Made by a program: the position numbers and the translations under genes. A model generated the notes under the pieces. It made no database searches. It was not told where the DNA came from and was given only the letters and a program-made list of their open reading frames with translations. 64,000 nt of DNA from Desulfonema magnum (GTDB taxonomy: Bacteria > Desulfobacterota > Desulfobacteria > Desulfobacterales > 4be13), in contig NZ_CP061800.1 in NCBI RefSeq assembly GCF_017377395.1, positions 5,167,633 to 5,231,632 on the forward strand, given 5' to 3'. Within the stretch, counting starts at the first letter, position 1. Each line of letters opens with the position of its first letter. This document shows positions 16,456-26,249 of the stretch, in pieces.

Positions 16456-19400
16456 ATGCAACACATCATCCCTCTCACCATCACATTTCTTGAATCGTTC
16501 CGTGTAATAGAATGGCACAAATCATCAGATCGAAACAGCCTGCGTTTTTTGCGGGGATATGCCTATGCCCGGTGGCACAGGAGCCTGAAGAACAACAAGG
16601 GAAGACCTTATATCACCGGCACGCTGGTGCGCTCCGCCATCATCCGGGCGGCTGAGGAACTGCTCTGGCTGAATGACGGAAATTACAAAGGAGCGATCTG
16701 CTGTCCCGGGGAATTTAACGGAAGCAATGCAAAAGTGTTTCGGGAAGGAAAAGCCAGACGGCTTCGCCGGAGACAGACGCTGACATGGCCGACCAAGTGC
16801 GCCTGCCATGAAAAAGAACCCTGTCCCTTCTGTCTCTTGTTAGGACGGTATGAGAAATCGAGCAAGACCTCAAAAAGCCCGGTGCTGAACAATGTCAACT
16901 TCTCCAATTTTAATGTGCTGGGAAAGGAAAAGGAATTTCTGAATATTGAAGATGTCGCGGATATGCGGGTTGTCAACCGGGTGGATCAGCAGAGCGGCAA
17001 GGCTGAGGATTTTTTCAACATATGGGAAATAACAGATGGTGCGTGGAAAATCTTCAGGGGGGAGATTCAGGTATCAGACAAAGGATGGAGTGATGAAGAA
17101 AATTTTTCAAAGTTTCTGACGCTGCTCAAAGGCGCGTCGGTTCTGGTGGATAAGATTTCAGGAGGACTGTGTTATCTGACGCTTGACAAGCCAGAGTTAG
17201 CGGAACTGCCAGCCGTGAAAACGGAAAAAGATGTTCTGGAACCGGGAGACGATGCCAGTGTTTTGGAGATATCCAGACCGCCTTACTGGAATAATATGCT
17301 GAATCTGGCAGGAACGATCAGCGAGGCATTTGAAAGAGAGGACAAGCTGGTTCATCTGAGGCTTTTTGCTGATACGGTACGGGAACTGAGAAGATCGGAT
17401 ATTGAAACGCTTGACTTGCCAAAAGGTCATGCGGATCGCCTGGGCAAACCGTCCGACCACTTTATTTGGGATATCGAAATAAACAAAAAAGTTAAGTTGA
17501 GAAACTGGCTGTTCTGGATTTTTAATGAATTCAGAGATACATACGCCTACTTTGATTGGCGAACCTTTTGCGAAGCATTGGGACAGGCATTATATCTTGA
17601 GGCAAAAAAACAGGTTCCCAATCAGTTCTCCAGCGAGAGACCTGTGGGAGCGACCCCTGCCATGGAAGTCAAAACACCGGAACATGATCCTGGCAGAGCC
17701 GCCCAGGGTCCCCGTTATGAATGGCTGATTAAGGGCGAACTGGTTTCCCAAACTCCTTTTTTCTTTGGATGGAGCACGGAAGCAGACAACCGTGAGCACA
17801 CCAATCTGAAGCTTCTGGCTGCAAGGGACGGAAGGCTGCGGCTTCCCCTGTCAGTTCTGAGAGGAATTTTACGACGGGACATAAAGGTTGTCCTTGACAA
17901 CAAATGCAGAGCGGAACTGGCGATGAAACAGCCCTGTTCCTGCCCGGTGTGCAATCTGATGAAAAAAATAACCATCAGAGACAGTTTCTCGTCAAATTAT
18001 GCGGAGCCGCCTAAGATTCGCCACAAGATTCGGCTTGATCCCAAAAGCGGAACAGTCGCAAAAGGGGCTTTGTTTGATTCGGAAGTGGGACCCAGAGGCG
18101 TGGTCTTTCCTTTTGAACTTCGGCTGCGATCCGCAGATGACACTCTGCCCCAAGCTCTGAAAACGGTTTTTTCCTGGTGGCAGCAGGGGACTGTCTCGTT
18201 TTCAGGGGATGCGGGCACGGGAAAAGGCATCTTTTGTCTGAGAAATCTGAAAAGCATCAGATGGGACTTGAAAACAGAGATGGACAAGTATGCTGCCACT
18301 CTTGGCGGACGCAAGACACCAGTTGGGAAATGGGATAAATGTCATATTCCCGATGATAAAACATATCCGTGGGTAAAAGAAACAGTGGAGATTTCTGTAT
18401 GCTCGCCTTTTATAACAAAGGATCCGGTCAACAGCCTGATTGACTCTGCCGGATATGATGCGATTTGTTATACCACGGTTGATTTGGAGAAATCGGAAAA
18501 TATCAATTCATTGCCTGAAAGCGAAATAAGCCTTTTATTTGAAATGTTTGATTTGCAATATCCAATGAGTTATTTATTTCCGAATAAGGACATATATCTT
18601 CTCAAAGGAGAATCTTTCCGGGGGATGCTCAGAACTGCCGTGGGAAGAGGAGAAAATCTGCTGCTCAGGGAACATGAGGATTGTTCCTGTACGCTTTGCA
18701 GAATTTTCGGCAATGAACATAATGCGGGCAAGATACGGGTGGAAGATTTTATCATCCAAGGAGAACCGAGAACAAAGCTTGTGGACAGGGTTGCCATAGA
18801 CCGTTTCACCGCAGGGGCAAAGGACAAATTCAAGTTTGACGCCGCGCCGATTGTCGGAACTCCGACGAATAAATTGAAATTCAGGGGAAACATATGGATT
18901 CACCGTGACTTGGATGGCCTGGCCTGCGAGTCCCTGAAACTGGCGTTGGAAGATATTGAAAACGGGCTTTATCCTTTTGGCGGGCTTGGCAATGCCGGGT
19001 TCGGATGGGTGAATTACAACCCTTTGTCCCATCCGGCCCAGGAGGAAAACAAGGCTGATTTCTCTTTGACGAAAAAAATGGAATTGAATTGGAGCATGAA
19101 GGAACTGTCAACAGATAAGATTTACTGGCCCCACTATTTTCTGCCATTTGGAAAAAAAGTGCTGCGGGAAAAAACACCGCCCAGCCATGCCTGTATAGAC
19201 GAGAATGAAGATTCTGAATTATATTCCGGGAAGATCGTATGTACTCTTGAAACTCGAACTCCGCTCATTATTCCTGACAGTGAATTTCAGGGGGAGGAAC
19301 ATAAGTCTTACGATTTTTTCAACCTGAATGGTGAACTATGTATCCCCGGCTCTGAAATCAGGGGAATGATATCTTCAGTATTCGAAGCTCTGACCAATTC

Positions 19401-21813
19401 CTGTATGCGAATTTTCGATGAGAAGAAACGGCTTTCATGGCGGATGAATCCGAACAAAAAGGATAAAAAGAATAATAACAGGAGAGAACTGGACGATTTC
19501 ATTCCTGGAAGGGTTACAAATGATAGAAAAATGGAAGAAATGAAGGAATATCGCTATCCGTTTTATGATCAGGCTATCACCGCCAATGATAAGCAAAATA
19601 AATATTTCGATCAGTGGGAAGCGACGATTGAATTGACGGATGAATCCCTGGAGAAATTAAAAGCGGAAAAAATTCTCCAAAGTGTTTTGGATGCCCTGCG
19701 TCCGTTAACAAAAAAAAAGGAAAAGTATAAAAATACGGAAACATTCGTATTTGATTTGAAAAAATTCATAGGGAAAATAGATGATAATCAGCAGATGATT
19801 TCTGAGGCGTTGGAGAGAGGCAAAGTCAGATTAACTGGCAACTCCTTGAAACAGATATCTAAAACTAAAAAAATTCCTCGGCAGATTTTAAATCAGTTGA
19901 AAGGCTTAAAAGACAACACATATGAAAATCGGGAACAATTTATCTCTGTTTTAAAAACAACTGTCAGAGGAATAAATGATGAACAAATTTCTTTGATTCT
20001 GGATAATATTGATGAGGATGTGAGATTAACTGACCTCTCTTTGACTAAAATAAGAAAAGCTAAGGTTCCTCAGACCTTGGTTGATATGCTGGCTGACTTA
20101 AAAAAAGACGAACCATATAAAAATGAGAAAGAATTTCTATCTGAATTTAAGAAAAAAATGGGTGAAATTATCGGGCTGATTTTAAAACATGCCGCGAAAA
20201 CAGGAGGAGATGTCCCGCGTTATAATCATCCCACGCCCACAGACAAGATGCTATTATCTCTGGCAGCGTATAATCGGAACCATAAGCATGAAAACGGGAA
20301 GGCAGAATACAGAATTGTCAAGCCCAAGCATAATCTGAAAGTGGATTTTATGTTTGCCGTAACTCCTTTTGAAAATCCGTTTAAAGGTTACAATCCTGCG
20401 GCTGTCGTGGAGGAACCTGTTGGGGGTTATCTTAAAGTCAGCGGTCCCAACAAAATAGAAAAAGTAAAAAAAGTCAATCCGAACTCCGTATCTGTGCGAG
20501 ACGACAAAAATCAGGAGATTATCCATAACGGAGTCTATCTGCGTAAGATCACAGTGGCAAATGCCAAAAGCAAAAATAAGCTGCGGGAACGTCTTGTGCC
20601 GGAATTTGCCTGGTATGATAAGGATAGTGAGGCTGCTTATGCCATGACCAAGCGATGTGAGCGAGTCTTTGTAGAAATCGGAGCAAAGCCGATTCCTATT
20701 CAGCCCAGTGCCAGAGAAAAATTTAAGATTCTCACACAGGAATATCAGAAAAACGCAAAACAGCAGAAAACGCCCGAAGCTTTTCAGACAATTCTTCCGA
20801 AAGATGGTGAGCTAAGACCAGGAGATTTGGTTTATTTCCGGGAAGATAAAAAGACCAATACTGTTACGGATATCATCCCCGTCCGCATCTCCCGCACCGT
20901 GGATGATGAGGTGCTGGCTCGGAAAATACCGGATGATGTGGGAGATGTGAGACCTTGCGTCCGGGAAATCCTTGATAAAGAAAAACAGAAAGAGATAGCA
21001 GATGCCGGGGTGAAAGAGGTTTTCCAGCACCATCCTGACGGGCTGTGTCCGGCCTGCTCCCTTTTCGGAACCACCTTTTACAAGGGACGAATTGCCTTCG
21101 GATTTGCCTTTCACAAAGACAAAGACCCGGAACTGGCAAACAACGGCAAACACATCACCCTGCCCCTTCTGGAGCGTCCCCGTCCCACATGGTCCATGCC
21201 TAAAAAAGAAAGCAGAGTTCCCGGCAGAAAATTTTATGTTCATCACCAGGGATGGGAGCGGGTTATCAAACACTCAAATTTGGATGAGTCGGATCCAAAC
21301 GCCACAAAGCAAACTGTAAACAACCGTTCTGTTCAGGCAATAAAAGAAGAGCAGAAATTTCAGTTTGAAGTCAGGTTTGAAAATCTGAGAGAATGGGAAC
21401 TTGGTCTGCTGGTGTATGTTTTGCAATTGGAGCCCCAGTTTGCTCATAAGCTTGGAATGGGAAAGGCATTGGGATTTGGCAGTGTCAGAATAAGGGTGGG
21501 TGAGATTCATTCCGGCCCAAAAGAACTTGATGAATCCCGCCTGGTATCATCTGCCATGAAAAAAATGGAGGAAATATGGGACAGGGACAAGAATGTTTTA
21601 GAGAAGCTGTTCCGATTGCTTTATTTCAATGAAAGCAAGGATATCAAAGTCCGCTATCCGAAACTGCAAAAGGAAAAAGAAGAAGAAGAAGAAGAAAGCG
21701 GCTATATGGAATTGGCAAAAGAAGAATACCAGCCTGAACAAAGAAGAAATAAATTGACCAATCCGTGGGAAGGCTGGGGAAACATTCTGAAAAAGCCCGC
21801 TATTCTCATCTGA
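16456..21813 (+). CDS. cas7-11: Cas7-11 (gRAMP), single-protein type III-E effector
   Basis: The protein joins Cas7 and Cas11 modules into one crRNA-guided RNA cutter. At 1785 residues it is longer than the 1602-residue D. ishimotonii enzyme. Zinc-knuckle cysteines mark the Cas7 modules: CACHEKEPCPFC, CSCPVC, CSCTLC and GLCPACSLFG. Glycine-rich loops such as GGLGNAGFGW and LGMGKALGFG are also present. His41 in ARWHR corresponds to the pre-crRNA processing His43. Asp668 (GYDAICY) corresponds to the second RNase residue Asp654. At the first RNase site, Asp429 of the reference (TDLQ), this protein has Asn450 (HTNLK). The Cas7.4 insertion is enlarged and has three tandem repeats at residues 1060, 1126 and 1191. 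GGAGAG precedes the ATG. The stop overlaps the convergent gene by 8 bp. Confidence 0.97.
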   Translation: MQHIIPLTITFLESFRVIEWHKSSDRNSLRFLRGYAYARWHRSLKNNKGRPYITGTLVRSAIIRAAEELLWLNDGNYKGAICCPGEFNGSNAKVFREGKARRLRRRQTLTWPTKCACHEKEPCPFCLLLGRYEKSSKTSKSPVLNNVNFSNFNVLGKEKEFLNIEDVADMRVVNRVDQQSGKAEDFFNIWEITDGAWKIFRGEIQVSDKGWSDEENFSKFLTLLKGASVLVDKISGGLCYLTLDKPELAELPAVKTEKDVLEPGDDASVLEISRPPYWNNMLNLAGTISEAFEREDKLVHLRLFADTVRELRRSDIETLDLPKGHADRLGKPSDHFIWDIEINKKVKLRNWLFWIFNEFRDTYAYFDWRTFCEALGQALYLEAKKQVPNQFSSERPVGATPAMEVKTPEHDPGRAAQGPRYEWLIKGELVSQTPFFFGWSTEADNREHTNLKLLAARDGRLRLPLSVLRGILRRDIKVVLDNKCRAELAMKQPCSCPVCNLMKKITIRDSFSSNYAEPPKIRHKIRLDPKSGTVAKGALFDSEVGPRGVVFPFELRLRSADDTLPQALKTVFSWWQQGTVSFSGDAGTGKGIFCLRNLKSIRWDLKTEMDKYAATLGGRKTPVGKWDKCHIPDDKTYPWVKETVEISVCSPFITKDPVNSLIDSAGYDAICYTTVDLEKSENINSLPESEISLLFEMFDLQYPMSYLFPNKDIYLLKGESFRGMLRTAVGRGENLLLREHEDCSCTLCRIFGNEHNAGKIRVEDFIIQGEPRTKLVDRVAIDRFTAGAKDKFKFDAAPIVGTPTNKLKFRGNIWIHRDLDGLACESLKLALEDIENGLYPFGGLGNAGFGWVNYNPLSHPAQEENKADFSLTKKMELNWSMKELSTDKIYWPHYFLPFGKKVLREKTPPSHACIDENEDSELYSGKIVCTLETRTPLIIPDSEFQGEEHKSYDFFNLNGELCIPGSEIRGMISSVFEALTNSCMRIFDEKKRLSWRMNPNKKDKKNNNRRELDDFIPGRVTNDRKMEEMKEYRYPFYDQAITANDKQNKYFDQWEATIELTDESLEKLKAEKILQSVLDALRPLTKKKEKYKNTETFVFDLKKFIGKIDDNQQMISEALERGKVRLTGNSLKQISKTKKIPRQILNQLKGLKDNTYENREQFISVLKTTVRGINDEQISLILDNIDEDVRLTDLSLTKIRKAKVPQTLVDMLADLKKDEPYKNEKEFLSEFKKKMGEIIGLILKHAAKTGGDVPRYNHPTPTDKMLLSLAAYNRNHKHENGKAEYRIVKPKHNLKVDFMFAVTPFENPFKGYNPAAVVEEPVGGYLKVSGPNKIEKVKKVNPNSVSVRDDKNQEIIHNGVYLRKITVANAKSKNKLRERLVPEFAWYDKDSEAAYAMTKRCERVFVEIGAKPIPIQPSAREKFKILTQEYQKNAKQQKTPEAFQTILPKDGELRPGDLVYFREDKKTNTVTDIIPVRISRTVDDEVLARKIPDDVGDVRPCVREILDKEKQKEIADAGVKEVFQHHPDGLCPACSLFGTTFYKGRIAFGFAFHKDKDPELANNGKHITLPLLERPRPTWSMPKKESRVPGRKFYVHHQGWERVIKHSNLDESDPNATKQTVNNRSVQAIKEEQKFQFEVRFENLREWELGLLVYVLQLEPQFAHKLGMGKALGFGSVRIRVGEIHSGPKELDESRLVSSAMKKMEEIWDRDKNVLEKLFRLLYFNESKDIKVRYPKLQKEKEEEEEESGYMELAKEEYQPEQRRNKLTNPWEGWGNILKKPAILI

Positions 21814-23098
21814 CCTTAACCCAGAACAGCCGGGCAACATCAGTCCCCGGGTTTTTCCACCAAATCGGCATTTCAGAGGTCAGGCGAACCACATCCCCGG
21901 GTTTCATGGTGTATTCCTCTGTTCCCAATATGAACTGCAATTCCCCTGACAATAAATAGCCGACTTCCTCTCCCTTATGTGTAAAAAAATGAAAAGGCAA
22001 TTTTTTACCCGGTGCAATCTCAATAAGATAAGATTCTGTTGAGGTTTCAGAATCAGCAGAAGTGAGCTGCTTTATGTAAATGCTTCCTTCCGAAAAATTC
22101 TGATTTTTTATATCTGCGGCATCTCTTGCCAAGAACACCACGCGATTTCTCAGACCAGTTTTCTCCTGGAAAAAATCGCTCACCTCGGCAGAAAGAACTT
22201 CCGCCATTTTAATCAGGGCCGGAAGAGAGGGATAGATGAGATTGCTTTCCACCTGTGAGATGCTGCTGGATGTCACCCCCACAAGTTTCGCCAGTTCTCT
22301 CTGGGAAAAACCTCGCAGCATACGGAGTGCTTTCAGACGCATGCCAAGGTCAATAGGCCCCGTGGTTCGTTTTTCAAAATCAAAAGAAACGCGCAGACCT
22401 TTGGACCAATAATTATAAGGTTTGTTCTGAGCGTCCAAATTCCGTTTTTCAGCCTTCAGAATGGTCAGGGAGGTTGTTCCCCTTTTGACAGACAGATCAA
22501 TGGCCACCTGGGCAATTCGGTTGATCTGAGCCCTGAGACGAGGCGAATGTGCGCGTTTTTCCATGATCCAGTAAGCAATGGTGTTCAGTTCATACAGCCG
22601 GGGACAGGAATGCACGTAAAAATTAAGGACATGAACTTCCTCACCCCAGAGTTCCTGCATACCGGTCAGGCTGTCAAAAACAAATCGCACGTCTCCTTCC
22701 AGTGTCGCATGGGTATCATAAAGCACGTCCATTACCTTGTCCACTTTGTCCGGCTCTTCCACTCTGATAATCTGACAGGTATGCTGAACAGCATCTTCAT
22801 AAAATTTTAAAAAGACAGGTGTTCCGGATCCTTTTCCGTGGGTGAAACAATCCAAAACAATCAGCCTCGGATTATCAGACAGGGGCCCGAGCTTATCCAG
22901 CAGATTTTTCGGAGAACGGTCAAAGCTGACATAAATGATAGGCTTTTCCTCAGCCCGGGATGCCTGAATAAAATTAAGACAGAACACAGACGCGAGACGG
23001 CCTGAATCATCATGCCACACAACATTGTCGCCGATGTAAAGTCCCTCCAGCAGACGGTTCAGCTGAGGCACACCTGATGATATCTTCATTTTTTTCAA
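21806..23098 (-). CDS. Regulator: KaiC-like domain, XRE helix-turn-helix and cupin
   Basis: The 430-residue protein has three parts. Residues 1-240 resemble KaiC/RecA-type ATPases (SGVPQLNRLLEGLYIGDNVV, VRFVFDSLTGMQEL). The usual GxxGxGKT loop is replaced by WHDDSGRLAS, so ATP binding is doubtful. About 255-310 is an XRE-type DNA-binding domain (RGFSQRELAKLVGVTSSSIS). The C-terminal 100 residues form a cupin (GEEVGYLLSGELQFILG). It is probably a transcription regulator that senses a small ligand. It converges on cas7-11 with an 8-bp overlap, so the transcripts collide; a direct CRISPR role is not indicated. Confidence 0.85.
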   Translation of the reverse strand: MKKMKISSGVPQLNRLLEGLYIGDNVVWHDDSGRLASVFCLNFIQASRAEEKPIIYVSFDRSPKNLLDKLGPLSDNPRLIVLDCFTHGKGSGTPVFLKFYEDAVQHTCQIIRVEEPDKVDKVMDVLYDTHATLEGDVRFVFDSLTGMQELWGEEVHVLNFYVHSCPRLYELNTIAYWIMEKRAHSPRLRAQINRIAQVAIDLSVKRGTTSLTILKAEKRNLDAQNKPYNYWSKGLRVSFDFEKRTTGPIDLGMRLKALRMLRGFSQRELAKLVGVTSSSISQVESNLIYPSLPALIKMAEVLSAEVSDFFQEKTGLRNRVVFLARDAADIKNQNFSEGSIYIKQLTSADSETSTESYLIEIAPGKKLPFHFFTHKGEEVGYLLSGELQFILGTEEYTMKPGDVVRLTSEMPIWWKNPGTDVARLFWVKVR

Positions 23099-23671
23099 TA
23101 TGATACCCCTTAATTTTAATGAATTTCAGACACTCACCGCATCGGAAACGTTTAGGAAAAGCCTTGAAAAGGTGATGTATTAGCTAGTCCTGCACAAATA
23201 GCAATGAATGAAATTCAGTGTCCCGGTCATCGGGGGACTGAACGGGATCCATCACTACCTTTGCAGGGCTACCATGTATTGCAGTCCGAGATGAAGCCCC
23301 AATGCTGTTGACTTAGGCAATTCCGAACGGATCCGGAGTGCAAAAATTATATTTTTGCGCTTGCGAAAAAGCATTTTTCGCACTCCGGAGAAAATACCGG
23401 AAAACCCGCTTACGTTTAAGTCAACAGTATTGAGGTGAAGCCCAGGCCCGAAAATACTGCATAAACGCGCACAGCCCCGAAGGGTCGCATTCTGACACGC
23501 TCCTCCGGGGCCGGACGTTTTTTGCATACGGACCCGGACCGTTGCCCCGGGCTGTATAAACACACCTTTTCATCCGATAATCAAGTTTTTTTCTGTCATT
23601 CCTGCGAAAGCAGGAATCCACAGCTTTCTGATCACAGAGTTCTCAGGGTTTTTTCCGAATCATGCCGTTTT
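23099..23671. repeat. Intergenic region with dispersed palindromes
   Basis: No gene is seen in these 573 bp. About 23330-23395 holds a palindromic core, ATCCGGAGTGCAAAAATTAT to GCACTCCGGA, shared with 39966-40023 and the tandem repeat at 58765-59097. About 23598-23620 holds GTCATTCCTGCGAAAGCAGG, also present at 36120. These are genome-wide repeat families rather than local control sites. Confidence 0.7.
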
Positions 23672-25021
23672 TTATACCAGTCCCTGATCCAGCATGGCGT
23701 TGACCACCTTTACAAAGCCTGCAATATTGGCACCTGCCATGTAGTTGCCAGGTTTGTTATATTCGGCTGCCGCATCCAGACAGGTCTGATGAATATTTTT
23801 CATAATGCCTCTGAGACGGCCGTCAACCTCTTCTTTAGGCCAACTGATACGCATACTGTTTTGCGCCATTTCCAAGCCAGACACAGCCACGCCACCAGCA
23901 TTGGCTGCCTTGCCCGGAGCATAAAGAATCTCCTTGTCCAGAAAAATGTTGATGGCTTCCGGCGTGCTGGGCATGTTCGCACCTTCGCTGACCACCTTGA
24001 TTCCGTTGTTGATGAGATTGTAAGCATCTTTTTCGCTGATCTCATTCTGGGTGGCGCTGGGAAAAGCACAGTCTGCTCTGTGATTCCACAACGGATTATA
24101 ATCCAGAGAGGTATCTGCTTCTGTATAAACCGACTGGGAATATTTGTCAACATATTCGCTGATCCTGCCCCGCCTGATATTCTTGAGGCGTTTCACAAAT
24201 TCCAGTTTTTCTGTGTTTATGCCCTCTTCGTCATAGATATAGCCGGATGAATCAGAAAGCGTGACCACCTTCGCGCCCATTTCAATGAGTTTCTCAACAG
24301 TGTATTGAGCCACATTTCCGGCCCCTGATACCAGACAGGTCTTCCCCTTGAGGGTCTCATTTCTGGTCGCCAGCATTTCAGCAGCAAAATAAACAGAACC
24401 GTATCCGGTTGCCTCGGGACGAATCAGACTGCCACCCCATCCCAGGCTTTTGCCGGTCAGCACGCCGGTGAACTCGTTGCGAAGTTTCTTATACATACCA
24501 AAAAGATAGCCGATTTCCCTGGCTCCCACGCCAATATCCCCGGCCGGGACATCCGTGTTCGGGCCGATGTGCCGGGACAGCTCGCTCATAAAGCTTTGGC
24601 AGAAGCGCATGACCTCGTTGTCTGATTTTCCTTTGGGATCAAAATCAGATCCGCCCTTGCCGCCGCCCATGGGAAGGGTGGTCAGCGCGTTTTTGAAAAC
24701 CTGCTCAAAGGCCAGGAATTTAAGAATGCTGAGATTCACTGAAGGGTGAAAACGCAGACCGCCTTTATACGGACCGATGGCGCTGTTCATCTCTATCCTA
24801 AAACCCCGGTTCACCTGTACCTGTCCCTGATCATCCATCCAGGGAACCCGGAACATGATGACCCGTTCTGGCTCTGTGATTCTTTCCAGAACAGCGGCCT
24901 GACGGTATTCGGGATTCCGGTCCAGCACTGGCTTGATGGTCTCTATGACTTCTTTTACGGCCTGATGAAATTCCTTCTGCCCCGGATCCCTGTCTTGTAT
25001 GATTCTCAAAATATCTGACAT
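23672..25021 (-). CDS. gdhA: NADP-type glutamate dehydrogenase
   Basis: The enzyme interconverts 2-oxoglutarate plus ammonia and glutamate. The 449-residue length is standard for the hexameric bacterial enzyme. Readable motifs include the substrate-binding GPYKGGLRFHPSVN, the catalytic lysine region LPMGGGKGGSDFDPKGKSD, DVPAGDIGVGAREIG, and the dinucleotide-binding VSGAGNVAQYTVEKL. It has the family's C-terminal ANIAGFVKV segment. AGGAGG precedes the ATG. It is divergent from a GltB-like gene across a 1.2-kb AT-rich region, linking it to nitrogen assimilation. No irregularity is seen. Confidence 0.97.
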   Translation of the reverse strand: MSDILRIIQDRDPGQKEFHQAVKEVIETIKPVLDRNPEYRQAAVLERITEPERVIMFRVPWMDDQGQVQVNRGFRIEMNSAIGPYKGGLRFHPSVNLSILKFLAFEQVFKNALTTLPMGGGKGGSDFDPKGKSDNEVMRFCQSFMSELSRHIGPNTDVPAGDIGVGAREIGYLFGMYKKLRNEFTGVLTGKSLGWGGSLIRPEATGYGSVYFAAEMLATRNETLKGKTCLVSGAGNVAQYTVEKLIEMGAKVVTLSDSSGYIYDEEGINTEKLEFVKRLKNIRRGRISEYVDKYSQSVYTEADTSLDYNPLWNHRADCAFPSATQNEISEKDAYNLINNGIKVVSEGANMPSTPEAINIFLDKEILYAPGKAANAGGVAVSGLEMAQNSMRISWPKEEVDGRLRGIMKNIHQTCLDAAAEYNKPGNYMAGANIAGFVKVVNAMLDQGLV

Positions 25022-25780
25022 TAAATATCCTCCTGTTAACTTTTTTATTTTTTACAGCCTGTCTTATTTTTCGCAGTCTGTTTTTAAAGGAACGCGGAAC
25101 AATAATATCCTCTTCTCTTTCATCTGTTTTCGAATTGGCAGATCCGAAATGTCTCTGCCGAATTTCCCAATGCCTCGGAAGCAGAGAACAGGAAAGGTAT
25201 TTGTTCCGTGATCCTAAACGTAATCTGAAATTTTAAAATGTAAGTAAGGGATGAACCAACAATTAAAAATCAGTTGGTTAAAGAAAAATCTTCTTATCAT
25301 CAGATCGGAAATCCTTTTTCGCGGGAAACCGCCTAAACGCGGAACTAGGAACTTTTCCAATGTGTCAAACTTTTTAAGATAATGTTTTGAATGTTAAGTG
25401 TCACTCACACCTCTGTGATATATTGACCGACGACAGCAATACTTAGCATCTGAACCGCTCTCAAATTTTCTTAAAAGTTTGCAAGATTAATAACCTGTTG
25501 TTTTTAATAGTATAATTATCCAAATACCCAATTGATGCTAAAGAATTATCTGTTTTTCTCTTTTAAATCAAGTCTTAAATTATCACGCGATCAAATGTGC
25601 AATACTTGAGATGATTTTTGAAAATAGCATCTTTTAAAATGATAAACATCTGAAATTATATAAAATAAAATAAAATTAAAATTATATCTAAAAAATATAT
25701 AAAAACAGATGGTTATATAGACTATCCGCATAATATCAAGTAAGCATTAAAAAGACTGGCTATGATGCTTGTAATTTTAT
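25022..25780. other. AT-rich intergenic region, no gene seen
   Basis: The region upstream of gdhA is strongly AT-rich, especially from 25390 on. A GGAAACCGCCTAAACGCGGA-type palindromic repeat relative lies near 25323-25352. I see no convincing ORF or RNA gene. It is the divergent control region of gdhA and the GltB-like gene. Confidence 0.6.
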
Positions 25781-25926
25781 TTTTTAGTAAAACTTGAAAA
25801 GTGATATTTTAACTGTATTTTTTTAGTAAAACTTAAAAAAAAATTGCTATTTTTTTGAAAAATTTTTTTAGTAAAACTTGAAAATAGATATCCAGACGTT
25901 CTCTTTTTTAGTAAGACTTAAAAAAC
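25781..25926 (+). promoter_or_regulatory. Four iterons upstream of the GltB-like gene
   Basis: Four near-identical copies of TTTTTTAGTAAAACTTGAAA (the last copy with AAGACTTAAA) have their TTAGTAA cores at 25784, 25823, 25868 and 25908. They are 39, 45 and 40 bp apart, near multiples of a DNA turn. They lie directly before a sigma-70 promoter, so they are likely binding sites for one regulator. Confidence 0.65.
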
Positions 25927-25947
25927 AGTTATTATTACAATTATAGC

Positions 25948-25976
25948 TTGACAAATAAAAATAAATCCGAATAATG
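25948..25976 (+). promoter_or_regulatory. Sigma-70-like promoter
   Basis: TTGACA (25948-25953), a 17-bp spacer and ATAATG (25971-25976) lie just after the iteron set and about 270 bp before the GltB-like start. The long leader to 26249 could hold a structured RNA, but none is recognised. Confidence 0.5.
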
Positions 25977-26249
25977 AATGAATATTGATGCTCCATCTCT
26001 GAAGGTATTTATTCTGACTTAAACATATATATACTGCCCATTGGCATAAATTGCGTTTTTTCAGAACCCGGTTTCTCCGAAGCGATCAGCGTCGGAAGTG
26101 AAAATTCGGCAAAAACGGAAAGCCCAGTTTATGGTGGTGCCGACTATATTCCATCTCAGTTTAAATTAAAGATGGAATTTTTTTCGGGTTGGACAGTTGT
26201 AACCCATAAAAAAATAAATAAAAAAGCCAAAAGAAAAAATAGGAGAATT

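Noticed and set aside
26118..26147. Right-half box GCCGACTAT upstream of the GltB-like gene
   Set aside because: The expected GTCA and T-run are absent at the proper distance.
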